Origin: Denitratisoma sp.
Lineage (GTDB): Bacteria; Pseudomonadota; Gammaproteobacteria; Burkholderiales; Rhodocyclaceae
Direction: 5' to 3'
Assembly: GCA_032027165.1 (NCBI GenBank)
Contig: JAVSMO010000001.1
Span: 335,416-399,415, forward strand
Length of the DNA stretch: 64,000 nucleotides
Shown here piece after piece: positions 1 to 7,226 of the stretch. The first letter of the stretch is position 1, and every line of letters starts with the position of its first letter. A program made the translations under genes and the position numbers. The notes under the pieces are model-generated. The model searched no databases, was not told where the DNA came from, and saw nothing but the letters and a program-made list of their open reading frames with translations.

Positions 1-240
1 GGCGGGCCGACCCAGGTCATGCGCGGCGAGCACGTGCAGATGCGGGACCTGATCAACCAGATGGACGCGGCCCTGGCGCAGAAGGACGCCGACGGCTTCG
101 GTGGCGCAGCGGAAACCCTCCTCATCATGATGCAGCAGCACAACATGAAGGAGGAAAACATCCTCTATCCGATGATCGACCAGGCACTCGGACAGGACGG
201 CGAGCTCCAGTCGCGCGTCACGGCGGGCCTGAACGCCTAG
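1..240 (+). CDS. Hemerythrin-domain protein, 5'-truncated by the window edge
   Basis: The reading frame is already open at base 1 and reads GPTQVMRGEH before the first internal Met, so the true start lies upstream. The visible part carries typical hemerythrin helix signatures: EH near the start, a QQHNMKEENILYP segment supplying His and Glu iron ligands, then a short C-terminal helix. Hemerythrin HHE domains bind a di-iron centre and sense or buffer O2 or NO. DUF2249, NnrS and a Crp/Fnr regulator follow, a grouping common in denitrifiers, so a nitric-oxide or oxygen role is likely. The substrate is inferred. Confidence 0.8.
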   Translation, partial: GGPTQVMRGEHVQMRDLINQMDAALAQKDADGFGGAAETLLIMMQQHNMKEENILYPMIDQALGQDGELQSRVTAGLNA

Positions 241-251
241 CCGGAATCGAC

Positions 252-473
252 ATGGCCGAGGAACGGGTGATCGACGGCAGGGGGCTGATGCCCCCGGAGC
301 CGATGGAGCTGACCCTCACCGCCCTGGATACCCTCCCGGACGGGGAGGAGCTGCTCCTGCTGCTCTACTGCGAGCCGCAGCCGCTCTACGGCATCCTCAA
401 GCAGAACGGCTACACGCATCGCTCGCAAACACGGCCCGACGGCACCGTAGAAGTCCACATCCGAAAAGCCTGA
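252..473 (+). CDS. DUF2249 domain protein
   Basis: A 73-residue protein beginning 11 bp after the hemerythrin stop. It matches the DUF2249 pattern: an N-terminal IDGRGLMPPEPME segment (the DxRGLxPPEPM signature), a central hydrophobic strand and a conserved Gly-Tyr near the C-terminus. It resembles the TusA fold but has no catalytic Cys at the usual place. DUF2249 proteins are usually found next to hemerythrins, NnrS and nitrite or NO reductase genes. The biochemical function is unknown. It probably forms one transcription unit with its neighbours. Confidence 0.8.
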   Translation: MAEERVIDGRGLMPPEPMELTLTALDTLPDGEELLLLLYCEPQPLYGILKQNGYTHRSQTRPDGTVEVHIRKA

Positions 474-482
474 GGGGCAGCC

Positions 483-1793
483 ATGCAACCCGGCCTCTCG
501 TTCGAGCAGGCACCGCCGATCTCGGTGCCCTTCCGCTTCTTCCTCACTGCGCCGCTGTTCGGCATGGCGGCAGGACTGCTGCTGCTGTGGCAGGGGCCGT
601 CTGCGCTTCTCTCGCGCTGGACATCGGTCGCCCTCGCGCTGACCCATCTGCTCGCCGTCGGCTTCATGCTGCAGGCGATGTGCGGCGCACTGCTGCAGAT
701 GCTGCCGGTCGCTGCGGGCGCCAACATCTGGCAGCCGCGCCGGGTGACGCAACTCACCCATGCCGGCCTGACCATCGGCACGCTGCTCCTGGTGGCCGGC
801 TTCCTCGGCGAGAAGGCCCTGCTGTTCCAGATCGCCGTGCCGTTCATGACGGTGTCGCTGGGCGCCTTCGCGGTGATTGTCCTTGTGGCGCTGTTCCGCA
901 CGCCGGCGCAGGGACCGACCATCATTGCGCTGCGCATCGCCGTGTTCGGGCTGATCGTCACCATCGGCCTGGGGGCGACGCTGGCCTCCGCCTTCGGCTG
1001 GCAGCTGGCGCTGCCGCTGACGGAGATCACGCATGTGCACGCGGCCTGGGGGCTGGGCGGCTGGAGCCTGCTGCTGGTGGCCGGCGTCGCCTACCTGGTG
1101 GTGCCGATGTTCCAGCTGACGCCCCCCTATCCGACGTGGCTGGCGCGCAGCTTCTCGGTGACCCTGTTCTTCCTGCTGGCGGCCTGGTCGATCACCTGGC
1201 TGCCGCTGCAGCGGCCGGACGGCCTGCAGGTCGCGCTGGCCTGCGCCGCGGCGCTGCTGGCCGTGACCTTCGCCGTGGTGACGCTGCGCCTGCAGGGGCA
1301 GCGCCGGCGCAAGGTGACCGAGCCGACGCTGCTGTTCTGGCGCCTGGCGATGGCCTGCCTCATCGTCGCGGCCTTTGCCGTCATCCTGCAGCAGCTCAAC
1401 CCGGGCTCGGAGGATCATGCCGGCACGCCCTTTTTGCTCGGCGTGCTGCTGATGGTGGGGGTGTTCATGCCGGTGATCAGCGGCATGCTCTACAAGATCA
1501 TGCCCTTCCTCAACTGGCTGCATTTGCAGAAGATCGGCAAGCCCGGCCTGGTGGTGCCGAACATGCGCCAGATGATCTCGGAGCCGCGCATGATGATGCA
1601 GTTCAGGCTGCATCTGGCGGCGCTGCTGCTGTTGCTGGGCGCGGTGCCGCTGCCGCTGCTGGTTTATCCCGGCGGCCTGGCGCTGATCGCCTCGTGCATC
1701 TGGCTGGAGTGGAACCTGATCGTGGCGACGCGCAACTTCGCCCGCTTCAGCCGCGAACTGGAGGAGCGGCTGGCCCGGGAGCAGGCCGCCTGA
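483..1793 (+). CDS. Polytopic inner-membrane protein, NO/denitrification context
   Basis: A 436-residue protein with about a dozen hydrophobic helices and short loops, starting 9 bp after the DUF2249 gene. Several His residues lie in or near membrane segments (LTHLLAVGFML, LTHAGLTIG, ITHVHAAWGLGGW), reminiscent of the haem- or metal-binding helices of the NnrS and haem-copper oxidase superfamilies, but I cannot assign a named family. It ends in a charged C-terminal helix. Its stop abuts the convergent Crp/Fnr gene with no gap. Role inferred from position: membrane partner in the NO response. Confidence 0.7.
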   Translation: MQPGLSFEQAPPISVPFRFFLTAPLFGMAAGLLLLWQGPSALLSRWTSVALALTHLLAVGFMLQAMCGALLQMLPVAAGANIWQPRRVTQLTHAGLTIGTLLLVAGFLGEKALLFQIAVPFMTVSLGAFAVIVLVALFRTPAQGPTIIALRIAVFGLIVTIGLGATLASAFGWQLALPLTEITHVHAAWGLGGWSLLLVAGVAYLVVPMFQLTPPYPTWLARSFSVTLFFLLAAWSITWLPLQRPDGLQVALACAAALLAVTFAVVTLRLQGQRRRKVTEPTLLFWRLAMACLIVAAFAVILQQLNPGSEDHAGTPFLLGVLLMVGVFMPVISGMLYKIMPFLNWLHLQKIGKPGLVVPNMRQMISEPRMMMQFRLHLAALLLLLGAVPLPLLVYPGGLALIASCIWLEWNLIVATRNFARFSRELEERLAREQAA

Positions 1794-2486
1794 TCAGGGC
1801 TCGTATTCGCGCAGCTTCTTCACGCCGTGCACGGTAACGTGCTTGCCATGCACGGAGATCAGCTTGGCGGCGGCGAGGTCGTGGAAGATGCGCGACAGGG
1901 TTTCCGGCGTGAGGTTGAGCCGCGAGGCGATGACCTGCTTGCTGGTCGGCAGGTCGATCTCGACGTCGCTTATCTCGTCGTCGCCGTGGCCGCTGCGCTG
2001 CAGGAGGAAGCCGATGACGCGCTGGGTGCTGGAGCGCAGCGAGTAGGATTCGACGTCGCGGATCAGGCCGTGCAGGCGCAGGGCCAGGCCGGCCAGCATG
2101 CGGCGGGCGAAGGAGGCGTCGGTCTCGAGCATCTCGAAGACGGCCTGGCGGGCGATGTGCAGCAGCAGCGAGTCGGCGAGCGATTCGGCGAAGACGGGGT
2201 AGGGGCGGTCCATGAACATCACCGCCTCGCCGAAGCTTTGCTGCGGCCCGAGGATCTCGACCACCTTTTCGTTGCCGGCGGCCGAGGGGAAGGCGAGCTT
2301 CATCTGGCCGTAGACGATGGCGTAGAAGCCGCGCGGCTGGTCGCCCTTCTGAAACAGCATCTCGCCCTTGTGCAGGCGCTTTTCGCGCGTCTGTGCGGCA
2401 AGATGGTCGATCTGTTCCTGGCTGAGCTCCTGGAACAGGGGGATTCTGCGGAGTATTTGTGCGATGTCGAGCTTGTCGTTGTGCAT
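1794..2486 (-). CDS. Crp/Fnr-family transcriptional regulator, Dnr/NnrR-like
   Basis: A 230-residue regulator with an N-terminal cyclic-nucleotide-binding fold (about residues 10-130) and a C-terminal winged helix ending in a recognition helix around SRLNLTPETLSRIFHDL. It lacks the N-terminal Cys cluster of FNR, so it does not carry that Fe-S sensor and is closer to the Dnr/NnrR class of NO-responsive regulators. The frame stays open far upstream; I chose the Met at 2486 because the family N-terminus starts there and the upstream translation is low-complexity. It diverges from the NnrS gene, which it probably controls. Confidence 0.82.
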   Translation of the reverse strand: MHNDKLDIAQILRRIPLFQELSQEQIDHLAAQTREKRLHKGEMLFQKGDQPRGFYAIVYGQMKLAFPSAAGNEKVVEILGPQQSFGEAVMFMDRPYPVFAESLADSLLLHIARQAVFEMLETDASFARRMLAGLALRLHGLIRDVESYSLRSSTQRVIGFLLQRSGHGDDEISDVEIDLPTSKQVIASRLNLTPETLSRIFHDLAAAKLISVHGKHVTVHGVKKLREYEP

Positions 2487-2576
2487 TGAAAGACCCTTAC
2501 CGGCTCTGACGGGGGCGCGGCGCGTGAAACATACCACGGAAAGCCCGGCTCGGGCGAGCCGGCGGGGTTTTCTGCG

Positions 2577-3788
2577 ATGAACCTGTCCGGCGCTCCCGCC
2601 TTCTTTCATGCCCCGCACCGCGTGATGTTTCTGGCCGGCGCGACGCAGGGCCTGCTGGCCATGCTGTGGTGGGCCTTCGATCTTGCCGCCCGCCACGGAC
2701 AGTTGTTCGTCGCGCCGGCCTGGCCGCTGCCGCCGTCCTGGATTCACGCGGCGCTGATGAGCTTCGGCTTTTTCCCCTTCTTCATCTTCGGCTTCGCCAT
2801 GACCGCCGGGCCGCGCTGGCAGGCTGCGGCGCCGGTGTCCGAGAAGGCCTACCTTGCGGCCTTCGCCCTGATGAGCACGGGCTGGCTGGGCTTCCATGCG
2901 GCGCTGTGGCTGCCGTCGCTCCTGCTTCCCGCGCTGGGGCTGGTGCTGGCGGGCTGGTGCGCCGGACTGCCCGCGCTCTGGCGCGTCATGCGCACGCCGA
3001 GCAACGAACAGACCCACATCGTCGCCGTGGTGGGGGGACTGACTTTCGGCGCGCTGCTGCTGGCCGCCTTCCTCGGCTACGCCGCCGGCGGACCGGCCTG
3101 GATGGCGCAGCTCGCCGTGAAGGGCGGCGTTTGGTTCTTCCTGCTGCCGGTGTTTACGGCGCTGTGCCACCGCATGGTGCCGTTCTTCTCCAGCGCGGTG
3201 ATCCCGAAGTACCGCGTCGTGCGGCCGCTGTGGGTGCTGCATCTCCTGCTGGCCTGCTATGCCGGCCATGGCGTGCTGGAAGTGGCCGGCCTGCCGCAAT
3301 GGACCTGGCTGGCCGACCTGCCCGCGGCCCTGGCCGCTGGCTGGCTGAGCTTCGCCTGGCAGCTGCGCAGGTGCCTCGCGGTGCGGCTGCTCGCCGTGCT
3401 GCACGTCGCCTTTGCCTGGCTCGGGGCGAGCCTGGCGTTGCATGCCGCGAGCAGTCTGCTGCTGCTCTTCGGCGCCGGCTCGCTCGGCCTGGCGCCGCTG
3501 CATGCGCTGACGCTCGGCTTCTTCGCCTCGGCCGTGATCGGCATGGTAACGCGCGTGACGCTCGGGCATTCGGGCCGGCCGCTGAATGCCGACACGGCCG
3601 TCTGGGCGATCTTCTGGGTCATGCAGGGCGTGGCGGTGCTGCGCATGCTGGCGGAGTTTGTGCCCCTGACGGGCGCGGCGAATCTCTTCCTGCTCGCGGC
3701 CCTCGGCTGGCTGGCGGCGTTCGGCATCTGGTACGCGAAGTTCGCGTCGATCTACCTGAAGCCGCGCCCCGACGGCCGGCCGGGTTAA
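2577..3788 (+). CDS. nnrS: NnrS family haem-copper membrane protein
   Basis: A 403-residue, roughly 12-helix membrane protein of the NnrS family, with the conserved HAPHRVMFLAG opening, SWIHAALMSFGFFPFF and LCHRMVPFF segments, and a late LHALTLGFFASAVIGMVTRVTLGHSG block. NnrS binds haem and copper and supports growth under NO stress in denitrifiers. A hairpin (2545-2562) lies 14 bp upstream of the start and may be a leader structure. A copy of the 24-bp dispersed repeat lies inside this gene and encodes GLTF within a membrane helix. A second NnrS is at 10336-11493. Confidence 0.88.
   Translation: MNLSGAPAFFHAPHRVMFLAGATQGLLAMLWWAFDLAARHGQLFVAPAWPLPPSWIHAALMSFGFFPFFIFGFAMTAGPRWQAAAPVSEKAYLAAFALMSTGWLGFHAALWLPSLLLPALGLVLAGWCAGLPALWRVMRTPSNEQTHIVAVVGGLTFGALLLAAFLGYAAGGPAWMAQLAVKGGVWFFLLPVFTALCHRMVPFFSSAVIPKYRVVRPLWVLHLLLACYAGHGVLEVAGLPQWTWLADLPAALAAGWLSFAWQLRRCLAVRLLAVLHVAFAWLGASLALHAASSLLLLFGAGSLGLAPLHALTLGFFASAVIGMVTRVTLGHSGRPLNADTAVWAIFWVMQGVAVLRMLAEFVPLTGAANLFLLAALGWLAAFGIWYAKFASIYLKPRPDGRPG
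3023..3046 (-). repeat. Dispersed 24-bp repeat, copy 1 (inside nnrS)
   Basis: Minus strand reads AAAGTCAGTC, a divergent middle, then ACGGCG. On the gene strand it encodes GGLTFG in frame. The conserved outer blocks are intact and the middle is the most diverged of the clear copies. Confidence 0.75.
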
Positions 3789-3798
3789 CATCGGCGCC

Positions 3799-4191
3799 AT
3801 GACGACCTACCTGCTCCTCAAGCATCTCCACGTCACCTTCGTGGTGATCTCCGTCACGGGTTTCTTCCTTCGCGGCGTCTGGATGCTGACGGATTCGCCG
3901 ATGCTCAACCGGCTCTGGGTGCGGGTGGTGCCGCACGCGAACGACACCCTGCTGCTGGCGGCCGCCATCGGCCTGTCGATCGTGCTGCAGCAATATCCCT
4001 TCGTGCACGGCTGGGTGACGGCCAAGGTGCTGGGCCTGCTGGCCTACATCGGCTTCGGCATGTTCGCCCTGCGGCGCGGCCGCAGCAAGTCGGTGCGCGC
4101 GGGCTTCTGGCTGGCCTCGCTGGCCAGCTTCGCCTACATCGTCACGGTGGCCCTGACCAAGGACCCGTGCGGATTCCTGGCCTGGCTGTAG
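3799..4191 (+). CDS. SirB2-family membrane protein
   Basis: A 130-residue protein with four predicted membrane helices and the SirB2 signature KHLHVTFVVISVTGFFLRG near the N-terminus, then PHANDTLLLAAAIGLS. SirB family members are small integral membrane proteins of unknown biochemistry; in betaproteobacteria they often sit beside NnrS or respiratory genes. It starts 11 bp after the NnrS stop and is probably co-transcribed. It ends 5 bp from the convergent fnr gene. Confidence 0.82.
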   Translation: MTTYLLLKHLHVTFVVISVTGFFLRGVWMLTDSPMLNRLWVRVVPHANDTLLLAAAIGLSIVLQQYPFVHGWVTAKVLGLLAYIGFGMFALRRGRSKSVRAGFWLASLASFAYIVTVALTKDPCGFLAWL

Positions 4192-4195
4192 CCGC

Positions 4196-4981
4196 TCAGC
4201 GCGGCTGGTGGTTGAGCAGCTTGCGCAGGCCGTCGCCGTCGAGGATGCGGATGTGCTTCTGCTGCACGGCGATGAAGCCTTCCTCCTGGAAGCGGGAGAA
4301 GGCGCGGCTCACCGTCTCCAGCTTGAGGCCGAGGTAGCTGCCGATTTCCTCGCGCGTCATGCGCAGGTGGAATTCCGCCGCCGAGTAGCCGCGCGAGGTG
4401 AAGCGCTGCGACATGTTGAGCAGGAAGGCGGCCAGCCGCTCCTCGGCGCGCATGGTGCCGAGCAGCATCATCAGGCCCTGGTCGCGCACCAGCTCGCGGC
4501 TCATCACCTTGTGGAAGTTGTGCTGCAGCGCCTGGATCTCGCGCGAGAGCATTTCCAGCTGGGCGAAGGGAATGACGCAGACCTCGCTGTCCTCGAGTGC
4601 CACGGCATTGCAGGTGTGCACTTCGGTGCCGATGCCGTCCATGCCGAGGATTTCCCCGGCCATTTGGAAGCCGGTGACCTGGTCGCGGCCATCCTCGAGC
4701 AGGACGTCGGTCTTGAAGAAGCCGGTGCGCACGGCATAGATCGCCTCGAAGGAGTCGCCGGCGCGATAGAGGTTCTGCTGGCGTTTCAGCTTGCGGCGGG
4801 CGCCGACCAGGCTGTCCAGCTTGGCCAGCTCCTCCTTGCTGAGGCCCTCGGACAGGCACAGCTCATGCAGACTGCATTGGGAACAGGCGGCCTTGATCGT
4901 GACAAGGCTGATGGGAACGGCGGATTTGTTGGGCAATTCCGTCTCGCTTTCTCTCTCTGTTGGTTGGTCGCTTTGATCCAT
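4196..4981 (-). CDS. fnr: FNR/Anr-type oxygen-sensing transcriptional regulator
   Basis: A full-length FNR homologue. The [4Fe-4S] ligands are present as C33, C36 and C42 (CSQCSLHELC) plus C135 (EVCVIPF, the position of E. coli C122). A Crp-like sensor and dimer helix follow, then a winged helix with recognition segment YLGLKLETVSRAFSRFQEEG. Loss of the cluster in O2 switches off DNA binding. The start at 4981 gives an N-terminal tail before C33, but an FNR box overlaps that codon, so a start near the TTG at 4936 is possible. It diverges from hemN, a classic FNR target. Confidence 0.92.
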   Translation of the reverse strand: MDQSDQPTERESETELPNKSAVPISLVTIKAACSQCSLHELCLSEGLSKEELAKLDSLVGARRKLKRQQNLYRAGDSFEAIYAVRTGFFKTDVLLEDGRDQVTGFQMAGEILGMDGIGTEVHTCNAVALEDSEVCVIPFAQLEMLSREIQALQHNFHKVMSRELVRDQGLMMLLGTMRAEERLAAFLLNMSQRFTSRGYSAAEFHLRMTREEIGSYLGLKLETVSRAFSRFQEEGFIAVQQKHIRILDGDGLRKLLNHQPR

Positions 4982-4986
4982 GTCAA
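4973..4986. promoter_or_regulatory. FNR/Anr box between fnr and hemN
   Basis: TTGATCCATGTCAA matches the FNR consensus TTGAT-N4-ATCAA with one mismatch. Its centre lies about 82 bp upstream of the hemN start, fitting activation of hemN with a transcript start near 5021. On the other strand it covers the proposed fnr start codon, suggesting autoregulation or a downstream fnr start. Confidence 0.8.
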
Positions 4987-5061
4987 TACGATAAACGGGT
5001 CGATGCGGCATCTTTCCCCAACATCCCGCAGCAGGGCTGCAGTACCGATTTACCGCATTAC

Positions 5062-6456
5062 ATGAACGCGACTTTTCAGGATCTGATTTTCGACCCGCAG
5101 CTGATCCGCCGGTTCGATGTGAACGGACCCCGTTACACATCCTACCCGACGGCCGACCGCTTCGTCGAAGCCTTCGATGCCGACGCCTACCGGCTTTGGT
5201 TGGGCAAACGCACGGTCGGCGGCATCAGCAGGCCGCTTTCATTATACGTGCACATCCCCTTCTGCAACACCATCTGCTACTACTGCGCCTGCAACAAGAT
5301 CATCACCAAGGACCATGGCCGCTCGGCCAAGTACCTGAAATACCTTGATAAAGAAATATCCCTGCAGTCGGGTTACCTGGAAGGCAGCCACGATGTCGTG
5401 CAGCTGCACTGGGGCGGCGGCACGCCGACTTTCCTCTCGCACGAGGAAATGCGCCAGCTGATGGGCTCGATCCGCCAGCACTTCCGCCTGCTGCCCAACG
5501 GCGAATATTCCATCGAGGTCGATCCGCGCAAGGTCGACGAAGCGACCGTGGCCCTGCTCGGCGAACTGGGTTTCAACCGCATGAGCCTGGGCGTGCAGGA
5601 CTTCGACCTGGCGGTGCAGGAGGCGGTCAATCGCGTGCAGACCATCGAGGAGACGGAAACCGTGCTGCGCGCCGCGCGCGCCAACGGCTTCAAGTCGATC
5701 TCGGTCGACCTCATCTACGGCCTGCCCAAGCAGAACGTCATCAGCTTCAACCGTACGCTGGAAGAGGTCATCCGCCTCTCGCCGGATCGCCTGTCGATCT
5801 ACAACTACGCCCACCTGCCGAGCCTGTTCAAGCCGCAGCGGCGCATTGCCGAGGGCGAGCTGCCTTCGGCCGACGCCAAGCTGCAGATCCTCCAGCTCGC
5901 CATCCGCCGGCTCACCGAGGCGGGCTATGTCTACATCGGCATGGACCACTTCGCCAAGCCGGACGACGAGCTTTCCGTGGCCCAGCGCCAGGGCCGGCTG
6001 CATCGCAACTTCCAGGGTTATTCGACGCACGCCGAGTGCGACATGATGTCCTTCGGCATCTCCTCGATCAGCATGGTCGGCCCCAGCTACTGCCAGAACG
6101 TCAAGACGCTCGACGAATACTACGACCGCCTCGACAACGGCGTGCTGCCGGTCTATCGCGGCATCGAGCTGACGCCGGACGACCTGCTGCGCCGCTCCAT
6201 CATCCAGGCCCTGATGTGCCACTTCGAGGTGTCGATCGAGGCGCTCGAAGTGGCCCACCTGATCGACTTCAAGCGCTACTTTGCCGACGAGATCGCCGAC
6301 CTGCGCGAGATGGAGAAGGGCGGCCTGCTCAAGCTCGACGACAAGTGGATCAGCGTGCAGCCGCGCGGCCGCATGCTGGTGCGCGCCATTGCCATGGTGT
6401 TCGACCGCTACCTGCGCGCCGACCGCGAGCGGGCCCGCTACTCGAAAGTGATCTAA
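5062..6456 (+). CDS. hemN: Oxygen-independent coproporphyrinogen III oxidase
   Basis: A 464-residue radical-SAM enzyme converting coproporphyrinogen III to protoporphyrinogen IX without oxygen in haem synthesis. The HemN signature is complete: YVHIPFCNTICYYCACNK gives the CX3CX2CXC cluster, preceded by NGPRYTSYPTADRF and followed by HWGGGTPTFL for SAM binding. The frame is open upstream to 4960; I chose the ATG at 5062 because HemN proteins begin shortly before the DxxLIRRFDVNGPRYTSYP block. Expression is probably anaerobic through the FNR box at 4973-4986. An inverted repeat follows the stop. Confidence 0.95.
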   Translation: MNATFQDLIFDPQLIRRFDVNGPRYTSYPTADRFVEAFDADAYRLWLGKRTVGGISRPLSLYVHIPFCNTICYYCACNKIITKDHGRSAKYLKYLDKEISLQSGYLEGSHDVVQLHWGGGTPTFLSHEEMRQLMGSIRQHFRLLPNGEYSIEVDPRKVDEATVALLGELGFNRMSLGVQDFDLAVQEAVNRVQTIEETETVLRAARANGFKSISVDLIYGLPKQNVISFNRTLEEVIRLSPDRLSIYNYAHLPSLFKPQRRIAEGELPSADAKLQILQLAIRRLTEAGYVYIGMDHFAKPDDELSVAQRQGRLHRNFQGYSTHAECDMMSFGISSISMVGPSYCQNVKTLDEYYDRLDNGVLPVYRGIELTPDDLLRRSIIQALMCHFEVSIEALEVAHLIDFKRYFADEIADLREMEKGGLLKLDDKWISVQPRGRMLVRAIAMVFDRYLRADRERARYSKVI

Positions 6457-6458
6457 AC

Positions 6459-6491
6459 CGCGGATCGACGCGGAGGCCGTGTCGATCCGCG
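6459..6491 (+). terminator. Hairpin downstream of hemN
   Basis: A perfect 11-bp inverted repeat (CGCGGATCGAC at 6459-6469 pairing with 6481-6491) around an 11-base loop, starting 2 bp after the hemN stop. There is no T-run, so it is a terminator-like or mRNA-stabilising hairpin rather than a classical intrinsic terminator. Confidence 0.5.
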
Positions 6492-6509
6492 TGACCAGCG
6501 GTACCCCTC

Positions 6510-7214
6510 ATGCCCGATACCGGCTACATCGCCGTCTTCCTCGTCGGTCTGCTCGGCGGCACGCATTGCATGGCCATGTGCGGCGGCATCGTCGGCGCCC
6601 TGACTGTCGGCACCCCGGCCGGCCGGCCGCAGTGGCCGCTGCACCTCGCCTACAACCTCGGCCGCATTTCCAGCTACGCGCTGGCCGGCGCCGTGCTCGG
6701 CGCCATCGGCAGTGCCGGCCTGCTGCTCAACGATGCGCTGCCGGTGCAGATGACCCTCTACGTGCTCGCCAACCTGATGCTTATCGCACTTGGCCTGTAT
6801 CTGATCGGCGTGCCGCAGGGACTGACTTTCCTTGAGCGCGGCGGGCAGAAAGCGTGGGCGCGCATCCAGCCGCTGACGCGCCGCTTCCTGCCGGCGACCT
6901 CGGTATCGCGCGCGCTGCCGCTGGGCATGCTGTGGGGGTTCCTGCCTTGCGGCATGGTCTATTCGGTGCTCGCCACGGCGCTGCTTACCGGCAGCGCCCT
7001 GCGCGGGGCGGGGCTGATGCTGGCCTTCGGCCTCGGCACCCTGCCCAACCTGCTGCTGGCAGGGTTTCTCCTGCGGCGCTTCCGCGACGTCGTGCAGGGC
7101 CGCCCCGTGCGCCTCGCTTCCGGCCTTCTGGTGCTCGGCTTCGGCGTGTGGGGCCTGTTCAACGCCACCTCGCTCGGCGGCCGGCTCTGGCAGGGAATTG
7201 TCTGCGCCGTATAG
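6510..7214 (+). CDS. Sulfite exporter TauE/SafE-family (UreH-like) membrane protein
   Basis: A 234-residue protein with about six membrane helices in the UreH_2/DsbD-like arrangement. The N-terminal motif GLLGGTHCMAMCGGIVGAL is diagnostic (HCxxMCGG), and a second half-signature LWGFLPCGMVYSVL lies about 120 residues later. Family members next to copper ATPases and cbb3 oxidase assembly genes act in copper or cofactor delivery; the transported species is unknown. The gene lies 12 bp upstream of copA. Dispersed-repeat copy 2 lies in frame and encodes GVPQGLTF. Confidence 0.83.
   Translation: MPDTGYIAVFLVGLLGGTHCMAMCGGIVGALTVGTPAGRPQWPLHLAYNLGRISSYALAGAVLGAIGSAGLLLNDALPVQMTLYVLANLMLIALGLYLIGVPQGLTFLERGGQKAWARIQPLTRRFLPATSVSRALPLGMLWGFLPCGMVYSVLATALLTGSALRGAGLMLAFGLGTLPNLLLAGFLLRRFRDVVQGRPVRLASGLLVLGFGVWGLFNATSLGGRLWQGIVCAV
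6806..6829 (-). repeat. Dispersed 24-bp repeat, copy 2
   Basis: Minus strand AAAGTCAGTC, CCTGCGGC, then ACGCCG (one change from ACGGCG). In frame in the UreH-like gene as GVPQGLTF. Confidence 0.85.
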
Positions 7215-7226
7215 AATCGAACGTTC

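Noticed and set aside
237..1613. Long minus-strand open frame opposite the polytopic membrane protein
   Set aside because: Low-complexity, His/Gln/Arg-rich translation with no recognisable domain; a by-product of high GC opposite a real membrane-protein gene.
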